The notes: a model not told the origin generated them from the letters alone. A stretch of 8,154 nucleotides of DNA from Chloroflexota bacterium (GCA_016875645.1 VGPE01000119.1:1-8154), one strand, 5' to 3'. Positions 1-6,416 are shown, counted from the stretch's first letter. Made by a program: numbers and translations.

Positions 1-40
1 TGCTCGCGCGGCGGGGACTTGGGCCGGCGGCGGGCGGGGT

Positions 41-56
41 GCGGGGCGCGCCCCGC
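41..56 (-). terminator. GC-rich palindrome right after mmsA stop, possible terminator
   Basis: A perfect 16-nt palindrome (GCGGGGCGCGCCCCGC) abuts the TAG stop of the mmsA-like gene on the minus strand. Folded, it gives a 6-bp all-GC stem (GCGGGG/CCCCGC) with a CGCG loop. No T-run follows it in the minus direction, so it is not a classical intrinsic terminator; in very GC-rich genomes U-less hairpins are often proposed to serve this role. It is the end of the three-gene operon as far as the window shows. Bases 1-40 beyond it are GC-rich and hold no gene I can identify. Confidence 0.3.
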
Positions 57-1543
57 TAGAACCAGCGCGTCGTCGTCGTCTTCTTGCGCGTGAAGAACTC
101 CACGCCATCGCGTCCGGTGACGTGGAGGTCGCCGAAGAACGAATTTCGATGGCCGCTGAACGGGAAGAACGCCACGGGCGCGGCAACACCGACATTGATC
201 CCGATCATTCCCGCCGGGTTGCGACGCCGGAACTCGCGTGCGGCGCGCCCGGATGACGTGAAGATGGACGACGCGTTGCCGTACTCGTTGGTGTCGGTCA
301 CGAGGCGGATGGCGTGGTCGATCGTGTCGGCGCGCAGGACCGACAGCACCGGGCCGAACAGTTCCTCCCGGGCCAGCACGGAGTCCGGCTCGATCTCGAT
401 CAGTGTGGGCCCCACGAAGTAGCCCTTGTCGGGCACCTTCGAGCGGCCGTCGCGCAGCATCCGGGCTCCCTGGTCCAGGCCCTGCTGCACGAACGTGTGG
501 ATTCGCTCGCGCGAGTCGGGGCGGATGACCGGCCCCATCTCGACGCCCTCGTCGAGGCCGAAGCCAAGGCGCATCGATTCGGCACGCTCGATCACGCGCG
601 GGAGGACCGTCTCCGCAGCGGAACCGACGACCGTGAGCACGGAGCCTGCGAGACAGCGCTGGCCGGCGTTGCCGAACGCCGATTCCGAGAGGCCCTCGAC
701 TGACGGCTTCACCACCGCGTCGGGCATCACCACGATGTGGTTCTTGGCGCCGCCGAGCGCCTGGACGCGCTTGCCGGCCCGCCCGCAAGCCTCGTAGACG
801 ATCTTCGCGACGCGGGCGGAACCCACGAATGAAACCGCGTCGATCTCGGGCTCGGCACAGATCGCCTGCACCGCGTCGGCCGCGCCGTGGACGAGGTTGA
901 ACACGCCCGGCGGGAGACCGGCCTCTTCGAGGAGCCGTGCCAGCGCGGTCGCGGAGAGGGGCGTCCGCTCGGAGGGCTTGAGGATGAAGGCGTTGCCGGC
1001 CGCGATGGCGATCGGCAGCGTCCAGAGCGGCACCATCAGCGGGAAGTTGAAGGGCGTGATGGCGGCCGTGACGCCGAGCGGGTACCGCTCCAGCATGGTG
1101 TCGATGCCGCGGCTGACCGACTCCACGTTGTAGCCGGCCATCAGCGTGGGCATGCCGATCGCGAACTCGATCACCTCGAGCGCCCGGCGGTACTCCCCGG
1201 CGGCATCGGACTCGATCTTGCCGTTCTCCGTGGTGACGCCGCGGATCAGCGATTCGCGGTTGTCGAGGAACGCCTCGCGGAATGAGAAGAGGACCTTGAC
1301 CCGCTCCGGGACGGGCACCTCGCTCCACTCGCGGAACGCCTCTCGGGCGGCACGCGCGGCCTGTGCCACGTGATCCGCGGTGGAGAGGGGGACCCGGGCG
1401 AGGATCTCCTCGGTGGCGGGGTTCGGAACGTCAAGGAGCTGGGCGCCGGCCGCCTCCACCCAGCGGCCGCCGATGTAGTTGCGGAGCGTCTCGGGGGCGG
1501 CGGCCCGGGTCGCACCAGCCGTGGAAGCGGTGGCCGTGGTCAT
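56..1543 (-). CDS. mmsA: CoA-acylating (methyl)malonate-semialdehyde dehydrogenase
   Basis: 495-aa cytosolic NAD-dependent aldehyde dehydrogenase of the MmsA/IolA type. It oxidises methylmalonate semialdehyde to propionyl-CoA or malonate semialdehyde to acetyl-CoA, releasing CO2. Visible signatures are PFNFP (164-168, oxyanion Asn166), ILKPSERTP (187-195), FVGS (239-242), LGGAKNH (263-269) and GNAGQRCLAG with catalytic Cys297 (291-300). The LGGAKNH motif has Asn where ordinary hydrolytic ALDHs carry the general-base Glu, the hallmark of the CoA-dependent MMSDH group; Arg296 beside the Cys fits a carboxylated substrate. The C-terminus SFFGDLHVTGRDGVEFFTRKK is also typical. Length matches the family (about 490-500). 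The frame stays open upstream to 1720, but homology begins near ATG 1543, so that start is chosen; no Shine-Dalgarno precedes it. It lies 29 nt after the dihydropyrimidinase stop, which favours malonate semialdehyde from beta-alanine as substrate. Substrate preference is inference. Confidence 0.93.
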   Translation of the reverse strand: MTTATASTAGATRAAAPETLRNYIGGRWVEAAGAQLLDVPNPATEEILARVPLSTADHVAQAARAAREAFREWSEVPVPERVKVLFSFREAFLDNRESLIRGVTTENGKIESDAAGEYRRALEVIEFAIGMPTLMAGYNVESVSRGIDTMLERYPLGVTAAITPFNFPLMVPLWTLPIAIAAGNAFILKPSERTPLSATALARLLEEAGLPPGVFNLVHGAADAVQAICAEPEIDAVSFVGSARVAKIVYEACGRAGKRVQALGGAKNHIVVMPDAVVKPSVEGLSESAFGNAGQRCLAGSVLTVVGSAAETVLPRVIERAESMRLGFGLDEGVEMGPVIRPDSRERIHTFVQQGLDQGARMLRDGRSKVPDKGYFVGPTLIEIEPDSVLAREELFGPVLSVLRADTIDHAIRLVTDTNEYGNASSIFTSSGRAAREFRRRNPAGMIGINVGVAAPVAFFPFSGHRNSFFGDLHVTGRDGVEFFTRKKTTTTRWF

Positions 1544-1552
1544 GGGCTCGAG

Positions 1553-1558
1553 ATTGTA
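1553..1558 (-). promoter_or_regulatory. TACAAT -10-like box just upstream of mmsA
   Basis: On the minus strand TACAAT (5 of 6 matches to TATAAT) ends 9 nt before the mmsA ATG in the 29-nt gap after the dihydropyrimidinase stop. There is no TTGACA-like -35 at 16-18 nt and no Shine-Dalgarno between it and the ATG. The arrangement resembles the -10 box of leaderless or near-leaderless genes, common in several high-GC phyla. It may be an internal promoter letting mmsA be expressed alone, or chance. Confidence 0.3.
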
Positions 1559-1572
1559 GGCGCGGGCCGGGA

Positions 1573-2985
1573 TTAGGCCCGCCGGGCGTCGTCCGCCGGG
1601 TCGCGCGGCAGGAAGCGGCCCCAGCCGCGCTCGCCCTGGAACTGGCCGTTGCGCACCACCACCCGGCCACGTGACAGCACGACGTCCGAACGTCCGCGCA
1701 CCCGGCGGCCCTCGTAGCACGAGTAGTCCACCGCCATGTGGTGGGTCGCAGCGGAGATCGTTCGCTCCGCGTTCGGGTCGTAGATGACGAGGTCGGCGTC
1801 GTGGCCGACCGCGACCGCACCCTTGCGGCCGGCCAGGCCGAACAGGCGCGCGGGGGCGGCCGAGATCACGTCCACCCAGCGCTCCCGTGAGAACCGGCCG
1901 CCGACGACACCGCCGTCGTGGAGCAGGTCGACGCGGTCCTCCACGCCCGGCAGGCCGTTCGGGACCTTCCGGAAGTCGCCTCGGCCAAGCTCCTTCTGGC
2001 CCTGGTAGTCGAACGGGCAGTGGTCGGTCGAGACCACCTGCAGGTCGTCCTTGATGAGGCCCTTCCAGAGGTCCTCCTGGTGGTCGCCCGGCCGCAGCGG
2101 CGGGGAGCAGACGTACTTGGCGCCCTCGAAGCCGTTGCCGAGGTCGTCGAGGGTGAGGAAGAGGTACTGCGGGCAGGTTTCCGCGAAGGCGGGCGTGCCG
2201 CGGTCGCGGGCGGCCCGGACCTCAGCCAGCGCGTCGCGCGCGGAGAGGTGGACGATGTAGACCGGCACGCCGGCGGCCTCGGCCAGGCGGATGACGCGGT
2301 TGGTGGCCTCGCCCTCGAAGATCGGGTGGCGGGCGACGCCGTGGTAATAGGGGTCGGTCATGCCCTGGGCGACCAGTTCCGCGGCGACCACGTCGATCGC
2401 GGGCCCGTTCTCGGCATGCATCATGATCAACCCGCTGTTGCGGTCCGTGCGCTGCATTGCCCGGAAGACCGCGGCGTCGTCGCTGTAGAACACGCCCGGG
2501 TAAGCGGTGAAGAGCTTGAAGTCCGGCACGCCCTCGGCGACCAGTTGGTCCATCTCGGAGAGGGTGTCGTCGTTGACGTCGCTCATGATCATGTGGAAGC
2601 CGTAGTCCACCACGGCGTTGCCCTGGGCCTTCTGGTGCCATGCGTCGAGGCCCTCGCGGAGACTCTTGCCGCGCGACTGGACCGCGAAGTCCACGATGGT
2701 CGTGGTACCGCCGAAGGCTGCCGCCCGCGTCCCGGTCTCGAAGGTGTCCTTGGCGAAGGTGCCCCCGAACGGCAGCTCCATGTGGGTGTGGACGTCGATG
2801 GCGCCCGGGATGACCAGGCGGTCCGTGGCGTCGATCGTCTCGTCGATCGCCTCCGTCGGCAGCCGCTCGCGCAGGCCCCGCCCGATCGCGGCGATTGTCT
2901 CGCCCTCCACGAGGACATCGGCCTGCTGACTTCCGTCGGCGTTCACGACGGTGCCGCCCTCGATGAGGATGCGGTGGTGCGTCAT
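1573..2985 (-). CDS. hydA: Dihydropyrimidinase / D-hydantoinase
   Basis: 470-aa cytosolic amidohydrolase with a binuclear metal centre. It opens 5,6-dihydrouracil or dihydrothymine to the N-carbamoyl-beta-amino acid, the second step of reductive pyrimidine breakdown; relatives also open 5-substituted hydantoins and other cyclic ureides. All metal ligands are in place: His66 and His68 (DVHTHME), Lys157 for carbamylation (FKLFTAYPG), His190 (MMHAENG), His246 (VYIVHLSA) and Asp321 (STDHCPF). Tyr162, Ser294 (CSPPLRP) and Asn343 (VPNGLPGVEDR) match the substrate-binding positions known in the family. Length is normal. The ATG at 2985 overlaps the upstream oxidoreductase stop as ATGA, with GGGAGGA at 2993-2999 seven nt before it, indicating translational coupling; the longer in-frame extension to 3360 is a shadow of that gene. 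Dihydropyrimidinase versus hydantoinase cannot be settled from sequence, but the nearby ureidopropionase and semialdehyde dehydrogenase support dihydropyrimidinase. Confidence 0.95.
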   Translation of the reverse strand: MTHHRILIEGGTVVNADGSQQADVLVEGETIAAIGRGLRERLPTEAIDETIDATDRLVIPGAIDVHTHMELPFGGTFAKDTFETGTRAAAFGGTTTIVDFAVQSRGKSLREGLDAWHQKAQGNAVVDYGFHMIMSDVNDDTLSEMDQLVAEGVPDFKLFTAYPGVFYSDDAAVFRAMQRTDRNSGLIMMHAENGPAIDVVAAELVAQGMTDPYYHGVARHPIFEGEATNRVIRLAEAAGVPVYIVHLSARDALAEVRAARDRGTPAFAETCPQYLFLTLDDLGNGFEGAKYVCSPPLRPGDHQEDLWKGLIKDDLQVVSTDHCPFDYQGQKELGRGDFRKVPNGLPGVEDRVDLLHDGGVVGGRFSRERWVDVISAAPARLFGLAGRKGAVAVGHDADLVIYDPNAERTISAATHHMAVDYSCYEGRRVRGRSDVVLSRGRVVVRNGQFQGERGWGRFLPRDPADDARRA

Positions 2986-4001
2986 CGCGCCGTCCTCCCG
3001 GTCCGCGTAGCCGCCGCCAGGCCCGGGATCACGTCCCGGCCGTAGACGTCGACCATCGTTTCCTCGTCGCCGTTCATCAGGTACAGGTTGAACTGGGTCA
3101 CGCCCGCGTCCGCGAGTTCCCGCAGGCGTTGGACGTGGTCCGCGGCCGAGCCAAGGACGCAGAAGCGGTCGGTGATCTCGTCGCCCACGAATGCCGCGTT
3201 GGACGATCCCACCTCGGCGTGGTGGAGGTAGTCGTACCCCTCGCGATCGCGGACGTAGCCGGTCAGGCTCGCCGGCAGCTGGTCGGGCGGGTAGCGGTTG
3301 ACGAGGTCCACGACGTGGTTGCTGACCAGCGCCGGGAACCAGCGCGTGCGCTCGCGGCACGTCTCGCGGTCGCCGACGTGCGCCGGCGCGGCGGCCATGA
3401 CGCGGATCTCGGAGGGGTCGCGGCCGGCGGCGCGCGCCGCGTCGTGCACCTGGGCGACGAAGAACCGCACGAGGTCCGGGTCCGCGAGCTGGATCATGAT
3501 CCCGTCCGCGATGCGGCCGGCAAGCTCCATTGCCTTGGGGCCATAGCCGGCCATCCAGAGCGGCAGGTCATGCGCCGGGGCCCAGTCGAACTGGAGCCAG
3601 GAGCCCTCGTACTCGACGCGCCGCCCCTCGGCGAGGTCACGGATGACGAGCGCCGCCTCCTCCAGCATGGCCATGGAGGTGGGCGCCTTGCCCAGTACCC
3701 GGCGCGCGGAGTCGCCGCGGCCGATTCCCAGGTCCATCCGGCCGCCGCTGATCTCCTGGAGGGTGGCGAGCGCACTGGCGGTGACCGTTGGCTCGCGGGT
3801 GGCGGGGTTGGTGACACAGGTCCCCAGGCGCAGGCTCGTGGTGGCGTTCGCCATGAGCGTGAGGAGCGGGTACGGCTCGCGCCACAGGACGTGGGAGTCG
3901 AAGACCCAGCCGTAGTCGAAGCCGGCCTGTTCCGCTCGCCGCGTCATCGCGAGGTGGCGCTCGATCTCGTGCTCCGGCTTGAGCGTGAAGCCGAACTCCA
4001 T
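2982..4001 (-). CDS. LLM-class flavin/F420-dependent oxidoreductase, CPS_4043-like family
   Basis: 339-aa luciferase-like (bacterial luciferase fold, TIM barrel) oxidoreductase using FMN or F420. The start MEFGFTLKPE, GFDYGWVFDSHVLWREPYPLL (27-47), RLGTCVTNPATREPTVTAS (58-76), GIGRGDSARRVLGK (92-105), WMAGYGPKAMELAGRIADGIMIQ (149-171) and the C-terminal REGYDYLHH (253-261) resemble, from memory, the family annotated as CPS_4043-type F420-dependent oxidoreductases, whose genes are recurrently found beside dihydropyrimidinases. Its reaction is unknown. It is the first gene of the operon and its TGA overlaps the hydA ATG by 4 nt. ATG 4001 is chosen because homology begins there; the frame is open to 4166 and an alternative ATG lies at 4049. 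The Shine-Dalgarno is poor (GGAG 12 nt upstream). It does not look like RutA, the LLM-class pyrimidine monooxygenase. Cofactor choice and substrate are undetermined. Confidence 0.88.
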   Translation of the reverse strand: MEFGFTLKPEHEIERHLAMTRRAEQAGFDYGWVFDSHVLWREPYPLLTLMANATTSLRLGTCVTNPATREPTVTASALATLQEISGGRMDLGIGRGDSARRVLGKAPTSMAMLEEAALVIRDLAEGRRVEYEGSWLQFDWAPAHDLPLWMAGYGPKAMELAGRIADGIMIQLADPDLVRFFVAQVHDAARAAGRDPSEIRVMAAAPAHVGDRETCRERTRWFPALVSNHVVDLVNRYPPDQLPASLTGYVRDREGYDYLHHAEVGSSNAAFVGDEITDRFCVLGSAADHVQRLRELADAGVTQFNLYLMNGDEETMVDVYGRDVIPGLAAATRTGRTAR

Positions 4002-4137
4002 CGTCGTCGCGGACTCCGTGCATGTTCCCGTCGCGTGATCCGAGAGCATACCGGCCGCGCATTGCGCCACCGGAATCCGCATCCAATTCGGCACCTTGGG
4101 CCGGTCGGGAGAACTGGAGTGAGGTCGACCCGGCCAG

Positions 4138-4154
4138 GACGCGCGTCGCGCGTC
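4138..4154. promoter_or_regulatory. 17-nt perfect palindrome, candidate operator
   Basis: GACGCGCG-T-CGCGCGTC is a perfect inverted repeat with 8-bp arms around one central base. It sits midway in the 268-base region between the oxidoreductase start (4001, minus) and the helix-turn-helix gene (about 4270, plus), just downstream of a TTGACA hexamer read on the minus strand. That is a plausible place for a repressor dimer to control the pyrimidine operon or the regulator itself. Much of it is CGCG-rich, so some symmetry is expected by chance in this base composition. Confidence 0.35.
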
Positions 4155-4156
4155 TG

Positions 4157-4185
4157 ATCTCTGCATCCATTGCGAATCCTGTCAA
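4157..4185 (-). promoter_or_regulatory. Possible promoter of the oxidoreductase-hydA-mmsA operon
   Basis: On the minus strand a consensus TTGACA (4185-4180) is followed after 17 nt by AGAGAT (4162-4157), a poor -10 match. It would give a start near 4150, inside the 17-nt palindrome, and a leader of about 150 nt. A second GTTGAC lies 14 nt upstream (the 4181-4200 repeat). An alternative weak -10, TATGCT at 4050-4045, lacks a -35. Confidence 0.25.
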
Positions 4186-4200
4186 CGGGCAGGCGTCAAC
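4181..4200. repeat. Short direct repeat GTCAAC, two copies
   Basis: GTCAAC occurs at 4181-4186 and again at 4195-4200, separated by GGGCAGGC (period 14). Read on the minus strand these are two GTTGAC hexamers, the proximal one forming the TTGACA of the possible operon promoter. They could be a tandem regulator half-site or chance. The remainder of the divergent region 4002-4269 shows no gene on either strand beyond in-frame extensions of its two neighbours. Confidence 0.25.
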
Positions 4201-4269
4201 CGAGCCACGACACGCAGCCACTCGGCAGATACGTGCGCGGTAAGGGCGGTCGTGTTGAATGCCGTGCGA

Positions 4270-5118
4270 ATGTCGCCACGGAGAGTGACCGCGTCGCTCC
4301 CGCCGAGGGTCGAGGCCGACCTGCGGCGTGACGCCACGCGACTCGGCATCCAGATCCGTGATGCTCGGCGGGCGCGGCGCTAAAGCGTCGCGGAATTGGC
4401 GCGGCGTGCCGGCCTTTCTCCGGACATGGTCGATCGCGTCGAGGCCGGTCGCAGCGCGTCGACACAGGCCCACGCCCGGATTGCGGCGGCGCTCGGGCAG
4501 CACATCGAGTGGGAGCTGGTCGATCCGCGCCGGCGCGCCGATCGTCCGTTCCGCACGGCCGACGTCGTGCACTCGGCGATGGGCGAGTTCGAGGCAGGGA
4601 AACTGCGGCCGCTCGTAGACGGACTCGGCCTCGACGAGCCGTACCAGCACTTCCAGTTCGCGGGGCGAGCCGATCTCGTCGCCTGGATCGTGGACAGCGC
4701 CGCGCTCCTGCATCTCGAGAACCGGACGCGATTCCCGGACTTCCAGGACATGGCGGGTGCGTACAACGCCAAGCGGGCGTACCTGGCGGGGACGCTCCGG
4801 GAGCGGCTCGGACTGGACCGCTCGCGTACGGAGTCGCATGTCATCGCCGCTGTGTGGTCGGCGGAGGTGCTGCACGCCATCCGCATGCGCCGCGAGTCCT
4901 TCCACGCTCTCTGCCCGGATCCGCCGGATGCCTTCGCGGCGTGGTGGGAGGGGCGGCCGGTACCCACCGGGCGGACGTCGTCGCTGGTCGTCATCGACCC
5001 GCTCGCCCGCGGCCGGCAGCGACCGTTCGTCGGCCTTGACGAGGTGCTGGCCGACGTGCGGCCGCGGTACCGCGACTATGCCGACGTGGCCGCCGCGCTG
5101 GCTGGGAACGGCCCGTAG
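4270..5118 (+). pseudogene. XRE-type helix-turn-helix regulator interrupted by in-frame TAA
   Basis: Read from ATG 4270 (GTG 4264 also possible), 37 codons ending LGIQIRDARRARR are followed by TAA (4381-4383), then the same frame continues SVAELARRAGLSPDMVDRVEAGR to TAG 5118. Joined, these form a textbook XRE helix-turn-helix: helix 1 before the stop, helix 2 SVAELARRAGL directly after it, recognition helix SPDMVDRVEAGR, then AHARIAAALG. The intact product would be about 282 aa. The rest (roughly 90-280) is a large unrecognised domain with GRADLVAWIVD and ALLHLENRTRF (about 132-155), and a C-terminal FVGLDEVLADVRPRYRDYADV. Translation could restart at TTG 4396 (240 aa), but that loses helix 1 and the first residues of helix 2, and has no Shine-Dalgarno. 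It is divergent from the pyrimidine operon, suggesting control of it or of itself. The open frame and normal codon use after the stop argue for a recent mutation or a base-call error. Confidence 0.65.
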
Positions 5119-5326
5119 CCTCCAGGGTCGCCGCGCAGCGCGTTCGGCGGCGGACCGCCACGGATTTCGCAGGCCATTCGGCACGACGGCCCGCATCGCC
5201 AACTCGGACGCTGGTCGGCCGCAACCCGGGCGTCTCCGCCGCCGACCACGTCACGTCTTTTGCGAAGGATGCGAAATGCGACGGCTCAGCGGGGCCCGGG
5301 CAATGGCGCTCTGATGCCTCGCCCGG

Positions 5327-5345
5327 GTGCGCCGCGCAGGCGCAC
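5327..5345. terminator. Strong hairpin between convergent gene ends
   Basis: GTGCGCC and GGCGCAC form a perfect 7-bp stem around the loop GCGCA. It lies between the end of the helix-turn-helix gene (5118, plus) and the end of the amidohydrolase gene (5397, minus), so it could stop transcription from either side. Other weaker arms in the 278-base gap are GGCGG/CCGCC (5146-5159, 28 nt after the plus-strand stop), CCCGGGC/GCCCGGG (5295-5301 and 5321-5327) and GCGAA/TTCGC (5365-5381, 16 nt after the minus-strand stop). None has a T-run. I see no gene in the gap. Confidence 0.35.
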
Positions 5346-5396
5346 GGCCGTTGCCGAATTGGTTGCGAAAGCCGGGTTCGCGGGGCAGGGAGCGCC

Positions 5397-6245
5397 CTAC
5401 GGCGCGACCAGGTCTCCGTACTGGTCCGGGCGGCGGTCGCGGTAGAACTGCCAGACCTGGCGCACCTCCGCGATCCGGTCCAGGTCCAGGTCCCGCACCA
5501 GCAGTTCCTCGTCGTGCGCGGAGCCCACCTCGCCCACGAACTGCCCCCGGGGATCCACGAAGTACGACTGCCCGTAGAAGTCGTCGTCGCCGAGCGGCTC
5601 CTTGCCCACCCGGTTGATCGTGCCGACGTAGTAGCCGTTCGCCAGCGCGTGCGACACCTGCTCCACGCGCCAGAGGTACTCGGAGAGCCCCCGCGACGTG
5701 GCCGACGGAATGAACACGATCTCCGCGCCGTTGAGGCCCAGCGCCCGCGCGCCCTCCGGGAAGTGGCGGTCGTAGCAGATGTAGACCCCCACCTTGCCGA
5801 CCGCCGTTTCGAACACGGGGTAACCCATGTTCCCGGGCCGGAAGTAGAACTTCTCCCAGAAACCCTTGACATGCGGGATGTGCGTCTTGCGGTACTTGCC
5901 CAGGTACGACCCGTCAGCGTCGATGACGGCGGCGGTGTTGTAGTAGATCCCGGCCGCCTTCGAGTCCTCTTCGTACATCGGCACGACCAGCACCATCCCC
6001 GTCTGGCGGGCCAGGTCCTGCATGCGCTTCGTCGTGGGGCCGTCCGGGATGTGCTCGGTGTAGGAGTAGTACTGCGGGTCCTGGACCTGGCAGAAGTAGG
6101 GGCCGTAGAACAGCTCCTGGAAGAGCATCACCTGCGCGCCCTGCTTCGCCGCCTCGTGGGCGTAGCCCTCGTGCTTGCGGATCATCGATTCCTTGTCGCC
6201 GGTCCAGCTCGCCTGGAGCAGCGCGCCGCGCACGATCCGGGGCAT
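5397..6245 (-). CDS. Nitrilase-superfamily amidohydrolase, beta-ureidopropionase type
   Basis: 282-aa cytosolic carbon-nitrogen hydrolase. The likely reaction is N-carbamoyl-beta-alanine to beta-alanine, CO2 and ammonia, the third step of reductive pyrimidine breakdown. The nitrilase catalytic set is complete: Glu44 (FQELFYGPYF), Lys120 (YRKTHIPH), Cys157 (VYICYDRHFPE), with the accessory Glu131 in FWEKFYFRPGN. IPSATSRGLSEYLWRVEQVSHALANGYYVGTINRVG (179-214) and DDDFYGQSYFVDPRG (220-234) are close to the N-carbamoylputrescine/ureidopropionase branch rather than to true nitrilases. Length is normal for that branch. The ATG at 6245 has an excellent GGAGGTG Shine-Dalgarno (6256-6250). It is separated from the hydA operon by the regulator gene, although both read on the minus strand. 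N-carbamoylputrescine amidase is the main alternative; the nearby dihydropyrimidinase favours the pyrimidine role. Confidence 0.92.
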   Translation of the reverse strand: MPRIVRGALLQASWTGDKESMIRKHEGYAHEAAKQGAQVMLFQELFYGPYFCQVQDPQYYSYTEHIPDGPTTKRMQDLARQTGMVLVVPMYEEDSKAAGIYYNTAAVIDADGSYLGKYRKTHIPHVKGFWEKFYFRPGNMGYPVFETAVGKVGVYICYDRHFPEGARALGLNGAEIVFIPSATSRGLSEYLWRVEQVSHALANGYYVGTINRVGKEPLGDDDFYGQSYFVDPRGQFVGEVGSAHDEELLVRDLDLDRIAEVRQVWQFYRDRRPDQYGDLVAP

Positions 6246-6249
6246 GGGA

Positions 6250-6281
6250 CACCTCCGTCACGTTGAGTGGGAGAGAGAGTA
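6250..6281 (-). promoter_or_regulatory. Ribosome binding site and possible -10 of the amidohydrolase gene
   Basis: GGAGGTG at 6256-6250 lies 4 nt before the ATG at 6245 (core GGAGG 6 nt away), the best Shine-Dalgarno in the window. A TACTCT hexamer at 6281-6276 (TAnnnT type -10) would give a leader of about 25 nt; no -35 match is present, and a pyrimidine-rich tract joins the two. The ribosome site is solid, the -10 is weak. Confidence 0.45.
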
Positions 6282-6358
6282 GCGCGCTGCGCGCGCCCAG
6301 CCGAGTGAGCCGGGTCGCCGCGGGTGCCGTTGGCGCCCGCCCCGGGCGCGGGGCTTGC

Positions 6359-6416
6359 CGATGACGCCGCCGATCACGCCCACGGCGCTCCATCACGGGC
6401 TTCGCCGGCGTCATCG
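6359..6416. repeat. 11-bp perfect inverted repeat upstream of the amidohydrolase gene
   Basis: CGATGACGCCG (6359-6369) and CGGCGTCATCG (6406-6416) are exact reverse complements separated by 36 bases. The element sits 114-171 nt upstream of the amidohydrolase ATG and 69-126 nt past the acetyltransferase stop. It could be a hairpin in an mRNA, a pair of operator half-sites, or the remains of a small repeat unit. The rest of 6246-6484 is GC-rich, includes a GCGCGC/GCGCGC hairpin at 6282-6296, and contains no gene I can support. Confidence 0.5.

Noticed and set aside
1918..3045. Long open frame on the plus strand (375 codons) opposite hydA
   Set aside because: Lies wholly antisense to the well-supported dihydropyrimidinase; its translation is Val/Gly/Arg/Asp-rich low-complexity sequence typical of antisense frames in high-GC DNA.
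2982..4001. LLM oxidoreductase as RutA pyrimidine monooxygenase
   Set aside because: The motifs fit the CPS_4043-like family and no RutB-G partners are present; the neighbours belong to the reductive route.
3129..4157. Plus-strand open frame of 342 codons opposite the LLM oxidoreductase
   Set aside because: Antisense shadow with no recognisable domain; the minus-strand reading is a full conserved enzyme.
3637..5202. Minus-strand open frame of 521 codons spanning the divergent region and the regulator
   Set aside because: Overlaps two real genes out of frame, Arg/Pro/His-rich, no domain visible.
4991..5872. Minus-strand open frame of 293 codons across the convergent gap
   Set aside because: Its 5' part is the amidohydrolase in another frame and the remainder is Arg/Ser/Thr-rich; no evidence of a gene in 5119-5396.
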